Positions 50,880 through 63,984 of a stretch of DNA of 64,000 nucleotides are shown here, one piece after another. Position 1 is the stretch's first letter. Every line of letters starts with the position of its first letter. The notes under the pieces were generated by a model. That model was not told the origin of the DNA. It saw only the letters and a list, made by a program, of their open reading frames with translations, and searched no databases. The stretch comes from Ridgeia piscesae (taxonomy: Eukaryota > Annelida > Polychaeta > Sabellida > Siboglinidae), in assembly GCA_025642075.2 (NCBI GenBank), contig JAODUO010000465.1:217501-281500 (forward strand), read 5' to 3'. The position numbers and the translations under genes are program-made.

Positions 50880-52565
50880 ATTGTTTACCCTCAGGTAAAC
50901 CAGATAAGAACGCAATTGCAGAGATTCAAACTTTTATAGATAGTGTATCACTCCACACTTGGCTAGGATCTGGTTATGTTCACACTGGCATTCCTGCCAT
51001 ACGTGTTCTACATAATATGTTGTTTGATAAACGTATAAAAATACGGCATAGTAAGAGTGTTAATATTAAACGAGATGATGACATTTTACTAGTTTCAAAT
51101 AAGGGCAGAACAGATAATAAACAGTTTCACAGAACAGATGACAGCCTTGAAGCCATAGACACTGAAGATGTGAAAAATTGCAGTAATTATGTATGTGTCA
51201 TGTTCATCTCACACATCAGTGTGTAGACATGAGTGTGGCTGCCTAATCACAGAAATATACACAAATTGCAAATACAGTACCAATATTATTGAAATATTGA
51301 TTATCAAATGAAATGTCCCATATACAGCACATGCGACCACTACCAGCCTCTAGCTAAAATTCCTCACAATTCTAGAGAAATATGGGGTGGGAGGAAAAGA
51401 TGTATACGTAAGAAATGAGGAGTAACCATAAGTGAAGAAGCTTTGGAAAACACACAGACTTTGGCTTTCAAGCTTAAAAAGTTAGCAATAGCTTGTGCAC
51501 ATAAAACATCAAGGAAATTAATACATCCATTAACGTGCCGTTCAAGTGTCAAGAAAATTAATGTATGTGCCGACATGCACCCTTTTGGATTTGTCGCCGT
51601 TTTGGTTTGTCGCCGTTTTGGTTGTCGCCGTTTTGACTTGTATCCCCAGAGATTACATGTAATTGTACATAATGAGAAAAAAATTCAACAGATGAAGATC
51701 ACAGACATGCAAAATATGATGTCCCTTTCTGCAAGAAACCAAGCGGCCTTTTGTTGTTGTCAGCAACACAAGTTATGCTGCGTGATGAAGAAGAGTGAAA
51801 GCCTGAAGAAAACTTGGTGTGTGAATTGCATTAATTCTGACACCAAATACACTGGACAACATTGCTACCATGACATCTGTTTTGTAGACCAAACTCTGAG
51901 AGGCTAGGAGCATTTTCCCTGGTAAAATGTTTCCAGTAAATGGCTTTAATACAGCCAGAAGACATCTCGACCAGATTGAGAAAACACTGCCACTGTGCCA
52001 CACCCTACCAGGTAAGGAATTCATGGGACAATCTATTTGAGTTCACATGATATCTACTAACTGCCACTGATTCTCGTCTTTACTGGTGGAGAATTTACAA
52101 AGTTTGAAGACAGTCAATTTGGATGGTGAGTGAAACGTGAAGCTGTTGAAATTACAATGAAACATTTTTGACTTCCTTGAATTTTCTGTGTTTCATGTGC
52201 ATATACAATTAGGCCCGTATATTCGAGATTTTTTTTGGACAAGGACGGATTCAGAGTAGGCTAAGCAAGTTGTATGTGTTTATTGTAGCTACACGGAAGA
52301 GAAGAGCTCCTGCGAAGTCCGATCGACTCATTGGGGGCTTGTGTCGCAGTTTGTCACGTCACAGAATGTACCTCTACGTTTATTGCTGCAGAGGAGAGGC
52401 ATTATAAACTACTTGCTGACATGGAGGAAAGGAAAGCACAGAGAGGTATGGCCTTCAGGGTGGAAGAGAGGAAGCGTGAGGAGAGGGTGTTGCACATGGG
52501 GCACACCAATTCCGTCAGTGGGAAGTTGATGTCCACACTTCTGTCAGCGCCAAAACGAAATTGAA
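50880..52565 (+). other. Continuation of decayed element sequence
   Basis: Open stretches at 50880-51226 (VHTGIPAIRVLHNM) and 51443-51907 show no recognised domain. At about 52290-52564 a charged, coiled-coil-like stretch (ERHYKLLADMEERKAQR) resembles the tail of Myb/SANT-like proteins carried by Harbinger-type elements. It may belong to the same decayed element. Confidence 0.3.
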
Positions 52566-53079
52566 TATTTGAAACGACACGGGGAGGTTGTGGAAATGTC
52601 AATGGAAACAAATGCGTAGAAGTCCACTATCCCCGACTTTTTCCATCACACACCAACCGACTAGTGCCGCCGACTGTCGGCACTATGTGATGGAGAATGC
52701 GTGTCTTCAAGATGCATTATAAGTAAGCATGTTTACCGCTTTGGTGTTTACTTGAGATAAGGGACTCTTATAATCTATTGAAACACTCTGCAAACAATGC
52801 GACTTCAATGTCGCTAAAGCTATGGATTTAAGGCGGCCTTTATAATCAACTCTTGCTGAAATATCAGACAAGTTGACGGCCATTTACGTTGTGTCTAGTG
52901 TATACGCTTTTAAATAGTACGAATATACAGTTATGATTGTGTCGTGTGTTGTACTAGTCGATGTGTGGATAGTTCCATGTGCTTTCACCGCATTCCCAAA
53001 GAAGAGAAACGACGACATCTTTGGCTGAATGCAATAAAACGAACGAAAACATTGGAATCTGACCAACAATGATCGAATT

Positions 53080-54450
53080 TGTGGATGGCATTTCATTTCA
53101 GGTTTGAACCGTTTTAATTACTAGCATTAGAAGTTACCAGTTATAAGTGCTGGTAGCAGGTACATAAAACATAATTTACTGCGAAATTCCATTGATGCTC
53201 ACATGAACCAGTCATCGATGGTGAAGACACAACGTTCTACCTTACTCAAGATTCGCCTGCTTTCTCCGCCCTGAAGTCGGTGGTTGCTGCAAGGCATGTG
53301 TTGCAAGCCCTTCCCCAGCTGACGAAATGTTGTCATACTGGACAATTGGAAGTATTTCACAGTTATCTGCTGAAATACTGCCCCAAGAGACAACATTTCT
53401 TCTATGAAGGTATTTGTTGTAAAATTCACTGTAATAATAGTACAACTTCTCTATTGTGGCATGGTTACATCAGTCACACACTGTTTTTGGTTTATGTGTT
53501 TTATGACCTGAAATTAACTCGTGTGTCACACCCAAGGCATAACTGACAGTATCTGATTTTATAAAACTTACTCCTTCGTTTTTTTACCTGTCCACCACCT
53601 CCAATGATATTTCTACCCATCCACATCTCTTCCCTTTCAAAGATTGTGTGATTTTGGTTACTCCTAATTCTTCCAATTCAGTCAAATATATTAATTCATG
53701 GCAGGATATATTCATAGTAAGGGCTGTGTGGGGCCGGATACTTCCCAGAAAAGGATGAACAGGTCTGTAGGCTAGTAACTGACATGGCGTGTTTTCATTT
53801 ACCGTTATGAGTACAAGTATTTCAGTGTATTAAATAATAATTACATTACAGCATGCAAATGCAGTAATGAAATAAATCAATGCACTTGTGTCATCATCAC
53901 CAGTTTTATGAAGATAAAATTAGACACTGCATATAAGATACGACTCAAACAAATGGTGACATATACAACTGTGGAGCAGGGTCATAATGGTGTGACTTGT
54001 TTGTAACAAGCAATGTAATTTTACCAATGTGTGATTATAAATAATTAACCATTTCAATACAATTCGAACAGTCGACAGTGGGTAGTACTAGTAAAGCATG
54101 TCTTATTTATTACAGGCATGAAAGCACGTCTCATGCTATCTGCACTGGCGTGGAATTACCGGCCAAGACACATCCCATCCAAACCTGTCAAAATGGCAAC
54201 TGCAGTAATGAAATAAATCAATGCACTTGTGTCATCATCACCAGTTTTATGAAGATAAAATTAGACACTGCATATAAGATATGACTCAAACAAATGGTGA
54301 CATATACAACTGTGGAGCAGGGTCACAATTGTGTGAGTTTAATCGAGTTTGTGGATGGCATTTCATTTCAGGTTTGAACCATTCTAATTACTAGCATTAA
54401 AACTGACCAGTTGTGAGTCCTGGTAGCAGGTACATAAATATAATTTACTG
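53080..54450 (+). repeat. Interleaved direct repeats
   Basis: Bases 53070-53185 recur at 54340-54455 (GGATGGCATTTCATTTCAGG core). Bases 53860-53996 recur at 54202-54335 (AAATCAATGCACTTGTGTC core). They surround the transposase block and its intron, so local duplication followed the insertion. Confidence 0.8.
53225..54200 (+). pseudogene. Transposase C-terminal block split by an intron
   Basis: The first exon (to 53409) encodes DSPAFSALKSVVAARHVLQA then CHTGQLEVFHS and YCPKRQHFFYE, a conserved block of transposase-like proteins widespread in fish and invertebrates. The donor G|GTATTT and the acceptor TTACAG at 54115 rejoin in frame to MKARLMLSALAWNYRP. The frame ends soon after. The catalytic domain is not present. 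Confidence 0.5.
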
Positions 54451-54929
54451 CAAAACAGACTTTGACCTTTGTTATGTCGGTCGTATGTACGACTGGTGGC
54501 ACTGTTAGTACTAGTATGTTGCTAGTTTGCTAAGACTAATAAAAGTAATTGTTATCAATATCAGTGTGTATTTTTACAGGCAAAGCTAGCACTGATGCCT
54601 GTAGTCCCGACTATGTGTCATCTTTACATCATGGCTACACTGCCAGTGACAAGGCAACCCCAGAAGGGAAGTAGTCAAGGTTCGCAAGACAAAAGAAACA
54701 TGGCTGTCAGAAGGAAGGGGACATGAGAGATGCCAACAGAAGGCTGGAGCAGCGTCGGTCCTCCTGGACCTGTCGATGTTGTCAGTCATCAGGGGCTGTG
54801 GTCCAATACATTATCATGTTACAGACATAGACATACATGATGGGTGCATCAGTCAGATGGCAAAGCTACGGAGAGAGAACCAGCAGACCGTGACTGAGTT
54901 CGCTAGACTGTAGCACGAGAATGAGGCAG

Positions 54930-55835
54930 TGTGATGAGAGACAGTTTGGGGAACAGTTCCTGAAAGGCAACCAGCAAGACAACTTTTTTACCGGACTGCC
55001 ACCCTGTGCTGTTTGTCTGGTTACTTGGGTACTGCACCTCGGTTCTGCCACTATCAGCATCTCTCTCCCCGGGTGATATTCTTTTGTTAATCTTGATGAA
55101 GCTACGTCTTAATCTACTTTCCCGAGATCTTTCTTACCGATTTTATATATCGGTTGGTCACATGTCAGACATTTTTAACAACGGCCTTCCAGCACTGGCA
55201 AGACATCTTAATTTCTTTATACAATGGCCTGAAAAAGACCAGATTTTGCGTAACACGACAACAGTTTTTTGTGAGACCTACAGTAACTGTCATGTTCTGC
55301 AATGAAGTTTTCATTGAATGTCTAGCAAATGTAACAGCTAGATCAGCAACCTGGTCTAACTACAAGCACCACAACAGCCTGACATTTTTAGTTGCCTGTT
55401 CCCCTTGTGGTGCTGTTACTTTTGTGTCCCGAGCGTTTGATGGCAGAACATCAGATAAAGTCATTACACAAAGATCTGGTTTTTGGACCTGACTAATCAA
55501 GATGATCTAGTTTTGGCAGATCGGGTTTTTTTAATAGGCGAGGACTTGGCAGAACGTGGTGCAATTTTGGTTATACCAGATTTTAAACGAGGAAAACAAC
55601 AGTTGAGAGAAGTTGGAAAATGTCCAGAGTACGTATCTATGTGGAGCAATTGATGGAAAGACAATTTGTTTTAATCTTGTCAACCATTATGAACATTGGT
55701 CTCGTTCCTCAGGCTGATAAGATCAAGTGCATTTGCTCTGCTACAGACTTCCACTCTTTCGACTTGTGCTCAAACTTAGTAGTTGGCACCAGCACTATTA
55801 GATCCTTGGCACAGCACCACAAGGAAATGTGAAAG
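54930..55835 (+). pseudogene. ISL2EU/Harbinger-type DDE transposase (DDE_Tnp_4) relic
   Basis: Conserved blocks appear in order across shifted frames: FYTGLP-like FFTGLPPCAV, LMKLRLNLLSRDLSYRF, EVFIECLANVTARSATWS, NYKHHNSLTFLVACSPCGA, FVSRAFDGRTSDKVIT, DDLVLADRVFLIGEDLA and PDFKRGKQQL, and then RVRIYVEQLMERQ and PQADKIKCICSA. This is the order seen in DDE_Tnp_4 transposases. Several frameshifts and stops make it inactive. Terminal inverted repeats were not located. Confidence 0.75.
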
Positions 55836-55989
55836 ATCTGGACGGCCTGATGTAGTGGAATTATTGACAAATTTGTCACAAACAAAGGTGGTCTATAACA
55901 TGTTGCGTGTGGACAACTTGCTGTTTTACTGGCAGATGGGGAAAACTGACGTCCGGGCATTGGTTGGGTTATTGAAATCCACATTAATT

Positions 55990-58900
55990 AGATTGCATAT
56001 TGCATATCACAATAGTTTTTAAGTTGTTTATTGATATGTCAAAATATGATGAAAGTACCAGTTTGCACTCAGTTTGATGTACAATGCTGCCAGTCAGTTA
56101 TTGGGAATATGGTGTATAGATTTACGTGTAAACTTGATAGCTCTGTTAACTATATTTTAAACGACATTCTAACTTCTAGCTTAAGAGTCATTTCGAGGAT
56201 CTGTAAACACTGGAACAAGTGTTTATATGTGAACAATTGACTGAAACAACTGTATACATTTTCTAATATACACAGCAATGGGTCAGAATGCATACTATCC
56301 ATATTGTCTGCCTAATGTCAACATACGGACCTCAGAGTCACATGTACTTGCTGTATGTGCCCTGTTGAGTCTGGAATAAAGCTACTGAATTGAAATGTGT
56401 GATGTCACAAGTGTGCTGTCTATGCTGTCACTGGCCATGCAGCTGAGCGATATTAGACAACAGTAGCAGACATTCACGCCATCTTGATGACAACAAACAG
56501 GTTCACGGAGGTCTTCCCAACTCACGTTCAAACACAATCCATTGAATTTTTCTATTACTTAAACAAATCTGACCAGCATTATGTGAACTAAAATAAAAAG
56601 CAAACCTTTTCTTTTGTGAAACTGTTGAACACAAGTTGTTGAAATTGTCAGGCACTAGGTGACCCAAAGTGCACCGGCTGGTCCATGGCAGACAGTGTGG
56701 TGGGGTGAACTGACTGGATACCACTGAAAGCAGGGTAGTGAACAGACAGGGTAGGGTGTATCAAAATGCAAATGAGGGCAGGGTGTATGCAAATGAAGCC
56801 AGGAAGTGGAGGGTCAGCCTTTCCTCAACAGCACCCCTGTCACATGATCCCTGTGGATGGGGGTGTTTAAACTGGTCAGACTCCTGCTGCCCCTCAGCTT
56901 ATCTGCCAGGGTATTATACACATTGCATAACAGCTGCAAATGGACCCCTTTCATGATGCAAGACTTCCTGTTCATTCAAACTGATCTAAGACTTCCATGA
57001 CCAATCACTCTTCCTGGGTAAGCCTTATTGGGTAAGATCAACCTTACAGATGCATTCAAGAGGCAGTCACAGCATTCCATCCAGATGCTTGCAAATCAGC
57101 AATAAAAACAGCATGGTAAACCAATGATTTCTACAGCTTTAAATCATGTGAATGATTTAAAAAACATGGTCATGATTTCGTTCTGGCTTTCAGCAAGTTG
57201 ACGGTTGTTACTTAAATAGAACTTTCTCTGCACCTTCTATTTTCATAGAAATCTGCCAAAGAGAAATTATCGCCAGTTCTGAAGACAAACTGGCATACCG
57301 GAAAGAGTTCTGTCTGAAGATGTATGTAATTACATCCGGGCTTAGATGACGCTGTTGTTGATGGAGAATATTTCTACTTTGCTACCAATGGTATTCAATA
57401 GAAATATGCTTTATAATACACATTAGTATTATTCACTCCTTATATATGGGGGATCAGACAGTGAAATGACATACCATACTCCCGCTGCAATTCATTACAT
57501 ACATTGTGTGTATCTGTTTCCAGTAATCAAGTCAGCCATCCACACTCACGTAGCGCAGATAGTATGAACGATTTAGGCCGTTTGTGTTTTTGTCTTTTAC
57601 ACGATTTGCATTTTACATTGCTGCATGTTGTGGTTTCACAACAATTCAATAAGCACTTATACCTGACAAGTTGTCTAAATGCACATAACCATAACACATT
57701 TGCCCCAAAACACGTTGTACTGCATTAAAGATGACATTCTTCATTACTTGTCAAGATCGCTAACACATGCACTAGCCTCCGATGCCATTGCAATCACTAT
57801 AATAATCGATTAAATGCATGCTTTCCATGATAAATTTTACCGGCAAAGCGTCACACTGCTTCTGCTTGTAATTATCCTTCAGACAATATCGATCGACCTG
57901 TTGCTGCTCTACGCAAAGTATCACGCGTCCACATACACAGCGCAAAAAAAAATTTCAAATTATATTACACGACTTATTATGTTGTTACTGGGGTACTCTT
58001 TGATGACAATTAATATTTAGTTTTTTGTATACAAATTATGTAATTTGTGTAATGTTGACAAATTATGACACATTAAATGAATGAAAACATGTGTAAATAA
58101 AAATGTAAAAGATTATGACAAGGTGATTAACTTTCTGTTGTTAATCTTTCAGTCACAGCAGTGTAATTTTGTTTAATGATCTTGTGATTTATGTACAAAA
58201 TCAAATAGGAGAATGTTTGGAAAACAAGTAATTTTTTTTTTAAATAAAATAGCATTTTCATTATTATTTCATATGTGTACTTGAAGGAAGCATCATTGCA
58301 TTTTAATTAATTACTAATATCAGAAGATTTTTTTAAGCATTTCTAAAGGTTTATTGGCTGTCAGAAATTTGTCAGAAAATGGTGAACAATTAGAAATTTC
58401 AAAAAATTGCAAGTTTCCTTAATATTTCATCTACATACATGAAACAAGCACCATTGCAGTTCAGTTAGTGAATATGACTAAGGAAAAATATAAACAATTA
58501 CAATATGTGTGGTTTATATAAAAAACATCATATATTAGCAAGCCGTCAGAAAAAGTCATGAAATTCGTAACTTCACACATCTGTAGTTTGCTTAATATTT
58601 CACTTAAATACATGAAACAACAACAATGATACTTCTTATGGTGACTACTTTCAGGGAAGATCAAAAAAAAAATTTTTGTTCGAAAGAAAAATTTGGTCAG
58701 ACCACCCTAACAACGGTCTTTGACACTTGTTTAATTTTGTCAGATTGGTGAAATTGTTGTCGACATAGCTACATTCATTTTCTACAGTAAAACCGAAATG
58801 ACAACCTGAACAAATCTGAACGGTAACCCTGTGGTAAAACCGAAGCTGGCAAACTATCCAACGTTATGATGGCAGAATTGAGGTAGGTTCGAATTCTAGA

Positions 58901-59370
58901 CAAGTGCCCCGAAACTCAACTGTAGCGATGGATGGTCGACACTCTCTGACCCTGTGCAGCGGCGTGGGGCCAGCGGGAACACGGGTAACCCGACCAGCGG
59001 CACCTGACAAATGGCGATGATACCAGCTTACCCGTGGTACTAATGCTACAAATTTGTCCATGGTGGATTGACAAAACTTCAAGAACCTTCTGTGAAGTAC
59101 ATACATAGTCTAAGTTAAACACTGAAATTGGAATGTTTCAAAAAATTGACATATACCACATACCTGCAAGTTCTGCGAAACTGCTGTCCGGGGCGAAAGA
59201 CCACGCAGCCGCAGACGCATCCGACAGGACAGCAGATGACAGCCGGTGCTGTCATCTGCTGGGTGAGTTTGCAAGTAAATCGTCATTCTCCCTCCGTCGT
59301 AGTCTCTGTCGGCCGGCTGCGGAACGACACATCACGCCAGTGAGGGACACATCACGCCCGTGACGGACAC
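55990..59370. other. No gene recognised
   Basis: AT-rich sequence with short random open frames. A candidate exon at 59133-59260 (MFQKIDIYHIPASSAKLLSG, followed by GGTGAGTTT) is possible but lacks homology. Nothing else was seen. Confidence 0.5.
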
Positions 59371-59373
59371 ATC

Positions 59374-59734
<361 letters not shown>

Positions 59735-60093
59735 GGGGGCGGTGCGTGCGTGCGTGCGTGCGTACGTGCGCGTGTGTGCGCTTGCGTGCGTGCTTGCGTG
59801 CGTGCATGTGTGCGTGCGCGTATTCGTTAGCCTGACGGAGGTACGCGAATAAATTGTATTGTGACGTAGACAAACCGTGACGTATTACAACCGCCGCAAA
59901 AAGGCAACAACATCGGCAGCGGTATCAAACATCAAGACGCTGCCTCTGGGGATTTGACTTACAGACGCGATTAGTGCTGTGGTTGTATGATAGTCAAGCG
60001 GTTACTAAGTTTGTGTGTACAACAACTAAACTGAACACAACCACCTTGAAGATTTTAATTCAGGATTTTTTCTGGAAACTTAGAAAAGAAACA

Positions 60094-60545
60094 ATGACTT
60101 CGTTTTCGAGCATGGGCATGGCTAATGGTTGGACGCTGTTGTTTATAATGGTATGTTTTGCGCTTGCTCAATGCGCAGTTCTGCCGGGGAAACAAAAGAC
60201 ACCTCTCCAATTACCAGGTACATATTATTCGGGGCAAAAATATATACATTTAATGGTTGATAAAATGTTATGCTTCTTCTTAGCGGTACAAATTATCACG
60301 TTTGTAAGTTCAATAATGTTTACTTAACCGCCGCTAACATTCCGTCTTGTAATATTCAATTTCAAATTATTCACAAATCGACGCTGTTTTTGTACAGCAC
60401 GAGAGAAAACTCAATTAGTCAACTCCGCCTGTTACGAGCTGTACCTGAAGAATTCACGCAAACTCAGCCACTATCGCTATCTACCGGCCTGTACCCCAGA
60501 CGGAGACTTTCACCAGCGCCAATGCCTCGGGTTGTCAAAATACAG
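60094..60545 (+). CDS. Secreted thyroglobulin type-1 domain protein, first two exons
   Basis: Exon 1 (60094-60217) encodes a start and a signal peptide: MANGWTLLFIMVCFALAQCA, with cleavage likely near AQC-A. Either ATG at 60094 or 60112 could be used. Exon 2 (60398-60545) joins in phase (CCAG | CACGA) and encodes CYELYLKNSRK then YLPACTPDGDFHQRQC, the first half of a thyroglobulin type-1 repeat. The CWCV half should be in a later exon, which I do not find in the window. Tg1 domains often inhibit cysteine proteases or occur in extracellular matrix proteins. The donor is CAG|GTGAGC. Confidence 0.75.
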
Positions 60546-60870
60546 GTGAGCTTCAAGTAGATCTATGTAGGTTCTCACAATTCTAAAGAAGAACCTTCGG
60601 CTTCAGTGGGTTTTGTCATGGCTCATATTAGGGTGCATGATTATACAATATACAGGTCGGGCTTTTATTTGAGACGAAACCTTCATCGAACTAACTGGTT
60701 TAAATGCTGTTATGGCATTATGACACCTACATATGCCATTTGAAAAGTGTTGCAATGTGATGATAGACGTGTTAAATATGTTTCGCGTATGTCTAAGGTG
60801 TTTTACCTGTCGCTTTGTTGTTTCCACTTGGTCAACTGTGTTACCTGTAGGCCGCGGAGGAGAGGAAAGT

Positions 60871-60872
<2 letters not shown>

Positions 60873-60934
<62 letters not shown>

Positions 60935-61101
60935 CAGTGGCAGTGGCAGTGGCAGTGGCAGGGCAGTGCAGCAGCAGCAGCAGCTGTGCAGCAGCAGCAG
61001 CAGGCAGCAGCAGCAGCAGCAGCAGCAGCAGCGCCGCTCAGCAGCAGCACAGCAGCAGCAGCAGCAGCAGCAGCAGCCGCTGCAGCAGCAGCAGCAGCAG
61101 C

Positions 61102-61138
<37 letters not shown>

Positions 61139-61205
61139 CGCAGCAGCAGCAGCGCAGCAGCAGCAGCAGCAGCACCAGCAGCAGCAGCAGCAGCAGCAGA
61201 GCGCT

Positions 61206-61237
<32 letters not shown>

Positions 61238-61358
61238 GCAGCAGCAGCGACAGCAGCAGCAAGTATAGCATCAGCAGCAGCAGCAGCAGCAGCTGAGCAG
61301 CAGCAGCAGCAGCAGCATGCACAGAAGCAGTAGACAGACAGAGCAGCAGCAGCAGCAT

Positions 61359-61402
<44 letters not shown>

Positions 61403-61422
61403 CACAGCGAGCATGCAGCACT

Positions 61423-61494
<72 letters not shown>

Positions 61495-61520
61495 GCAGCA
61501 GCGCAGCAGCAGCAGACAGC

Positions 61521-61578
<58 letters not shown>

Positions 61579-61601
61579 GCGAGATGAGTAGCAGTAGCAG
61601 T

Positions 61602-61679
<78 letters not shown>

Positions 61680-61700
61680 GCAGCAGCAGCAGCAGTAGCA
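60873..61700. repeat. Large interrupted (CAG)n tract
   Basis: About 830 bases of CAG with scattered GTGGCA, CATC, GACAG and TAG interruptions. It starts about 330 bases after the Tg1 exon, just past a TTACCTGTAG|GCCGCGG acceptor-like site. It is most likely intronic. Homopolymer-like open frames in it are not genes. Confidence 0.96.
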
Positions 61701-61725
61701 GCGAAGCAGCAGCAGTTGTGCTGCT

Positions 61726-61769
61726 CGAGTAGTAGTAGTAGTAGTAGTAGCGAAGTAGTAGTAGTAGTA

Positions 61770-61852
<83 letters not shown>
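61726..61852. repeat. (AGT)n trinucleotide tract
   Basis: Pure AGT with two short interruptions directly follows the CAG tract. The tracts may be related by C-to-T drift (CAG to TAG). Confidence 0.97.
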
Positions 61853-62885
61853 ATACAGCATTTATCAGCGCCGTGATCGAGTCTGGCAACTCTAGTCACC
61901 CAGAGGTGCATTACAGTATTACATTTGTAAACATTAAAATAGGAAAACATACACATATTGTTAACAGACTGATGTTGGAAAGTAACGAGGCTAAGGCTCT
62001 AAAAGCCTTCGTACCCTAATGATGCTAACGGTAATAAACCCAAATTGAGCCCATCCAAGGCTCGTCAAAAAAACGTCTTGAAGTGTCCAAGAATTCCAAT
62101 TATACACCACTGATGCAACACCACATTCAAGCTCTCCGAAAAATGTCGATTGCCATTCTATCGAGTTTCCCTAGATCCACTCCATGCTCCCAAGAAACCT
62201 CTTCCACTCGAGTGTCATCAAGCACATCAAATTACACCAAAATTCCACTTACCTACCTGTGGGATTAATCCTATATAAAATCCCTTCTCGTGTGGAATAT
62301 CGGGGCGCTGGACGTCTCGAAGCTGGCTCGAATCAAGCAGATTATTGCAATACCCAGTGGTTCAAATTGATTAATGGATACGTGTCTAGATGTTGATTAT
62401 AAGTTTTTTCGTTCGCAGTTTCGTCTGTTCTGGTTTCTGAAATATTGACAAACGGTTGTTGGGACCCTGGACACATGAAACCGGAGAGAAAATGTTGTCA
62501 GATTCTAGCATTTGGTTTGTTTTCAATTAGATGAAATGATGTAGTTCTTAGGATAACATGTCAACTAAGCAAGTGTGTGTGACTCTGGCTTCAGCCGAGT
62601 ATGCTTTTGTGTCGACCCCCTCACGGGAAACGAGATCAAGGGCACGCGAACACGGCTTCTTGACGGCTTGATCGCTTGTCCATCGAGTAAGTGTACTGCA
62701 CCAACACTTCTCTCTCACACCAGTATTACATTAAATCGAGTCTAGTCTCGCTTAGGAGACAAGGGATGCGGAGTTGTGTTTTAGTCAGTTGTGATAAAAT
62801 TTTAATGCCAGCTGCCTAAGGTTTTAGGGAGATCACTATAGAGGTTCAAAATAAAAATAAAAATAATTATTTAGAAAAAAGATTT

Positions 62886-63782
62886 GGTTTCCATGGAAAC
62901 GGCGGCCATATTGGATTTGTTTTAAATATTTTTCAACGTTTTGTTTTCATGGATTCCATATGATATGGTGTTTCAAATTAATCACAGTGATAGTAGATAT
63001 ATGTATGTGCATCATGTCCGAAGGAAATTTGAATCAAAACAAAACAATTTTTAAAATTCTTTTAAGAAAATAATTTTTTTCTTATTTTATGATCGGTCAT
63101 TATTCAATGCCCCATAAAATTGTAATCATGAAATATATTGCAATTTCCTTCTGACATGATGCTCTATGTACGTTGCTGTATGTGCATGCCAAATTTCATG
63201 TTGAAATGTCATACGGTTTCGGTTGAACTGTCCGTTGAAAATTTTCGAACGACTTCAAAATGAAATCTTGAGAAAACAGGAAATAAAGACAATGTTTCTA
63301 TTAATACACTGACCACATGCACTTACAACATCACAGAGCACATAGTATGTTTATGTATTGCATAGTAATTGTTTCTGTTCAGTGCAGAATACTGGTGTAT
63401 ACATAATGTTGATCACAGCGCCCCCTAGTGGTCAGCATGGCCATACGTGGTACGCATCATCTGTGCTGCCGACAACTATCAAATTGTCACTGTTGTAAAA
63501 CATGTCAAATAAAGTTTGAAATAGCCTATTTACAATGTTATAACAGAAAGCTTCAGAACAAATATGAGTATTATTTTACAAGTATTATTATGAACAAAGT
63601 TTTGGTTTCTATGGAAACGGTGGCCATATTGGCTTAAAAACATATTTGTCAATGTTTTGTTCTCATGGATTCCATGTGATATGCAGTTTCAAAATAATCA
63701 TAGTGATAGCAAGTATATGACAAAATAGCAATATGTATGTGTATCATGACAGAAGGAAATTTGAATCAAAACAAAAACAATT
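62886..63782. repeat. Pair of diverged direct repeats
   Basis: Bases 62886-63051 and 63603-63782 share blocks such as CATGGATTCCAT and GAAGGAAATTTGAATCAAAA. Both start with GGTTTC(C/T)ATGGAAACG, which contains an RFX-like palindrome in the first copy (GTTTCCATGGAAAC). They may be copies of a short dispersed element. Confidence 0.75.
63418..63431 (-). promoter_or_regulatory. CTCF-like motif
   Basis: On the minus strand the site reads CCACTAGGGGGCGC, a full match to the animal CTCF core consensus as I know it. It stands alone between the two direct repeats. Confidence 0.45.
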
Positions 63783-63789
63783 TATTTTA

Positions 63790-63984
63790 TTAAAAACAAT
63801 TCGTTGGATGTCTAATCGTCCAGTAATCGAACTCGTCATTGTCGCCAGAAAATGCAGAACTTGCAGTACACGTCATATCAGTTTTTTGTTTGGAAGATAA
63901 TGCGGAAACATTCAGATAGTGTACTGTCACACGTTTTGTCCACTCTTTTTTGCCACGGCCCTTCGGCATTTCAACGGTCCACAA
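63790..63984 (-). other. Possible terminal exon at the window edge
   Basis: A minus-strand frame with basic residues (MPKGRGKKEWTKRVTV) is open to a stop at 63790. It is cut by the window edge region and has no recognised domain. It could be part of the dispersed repeat next to it. Confidence 0.2.

Noticed and set aside
59133..59363. Short plus-strand exon before the microsatellites
   Set aside because: An ATG and a GGTGAGT donor are present, but there is no recognised product and no matching downstream acceptor.
60733..61956. Long open frames of poly-Ser, poly-Gln, poly-Ala or poly-Leu
   Set aside because: They are frame shadows of CAG and AGT trinucleotide tracts on both strands with no flanking domain.
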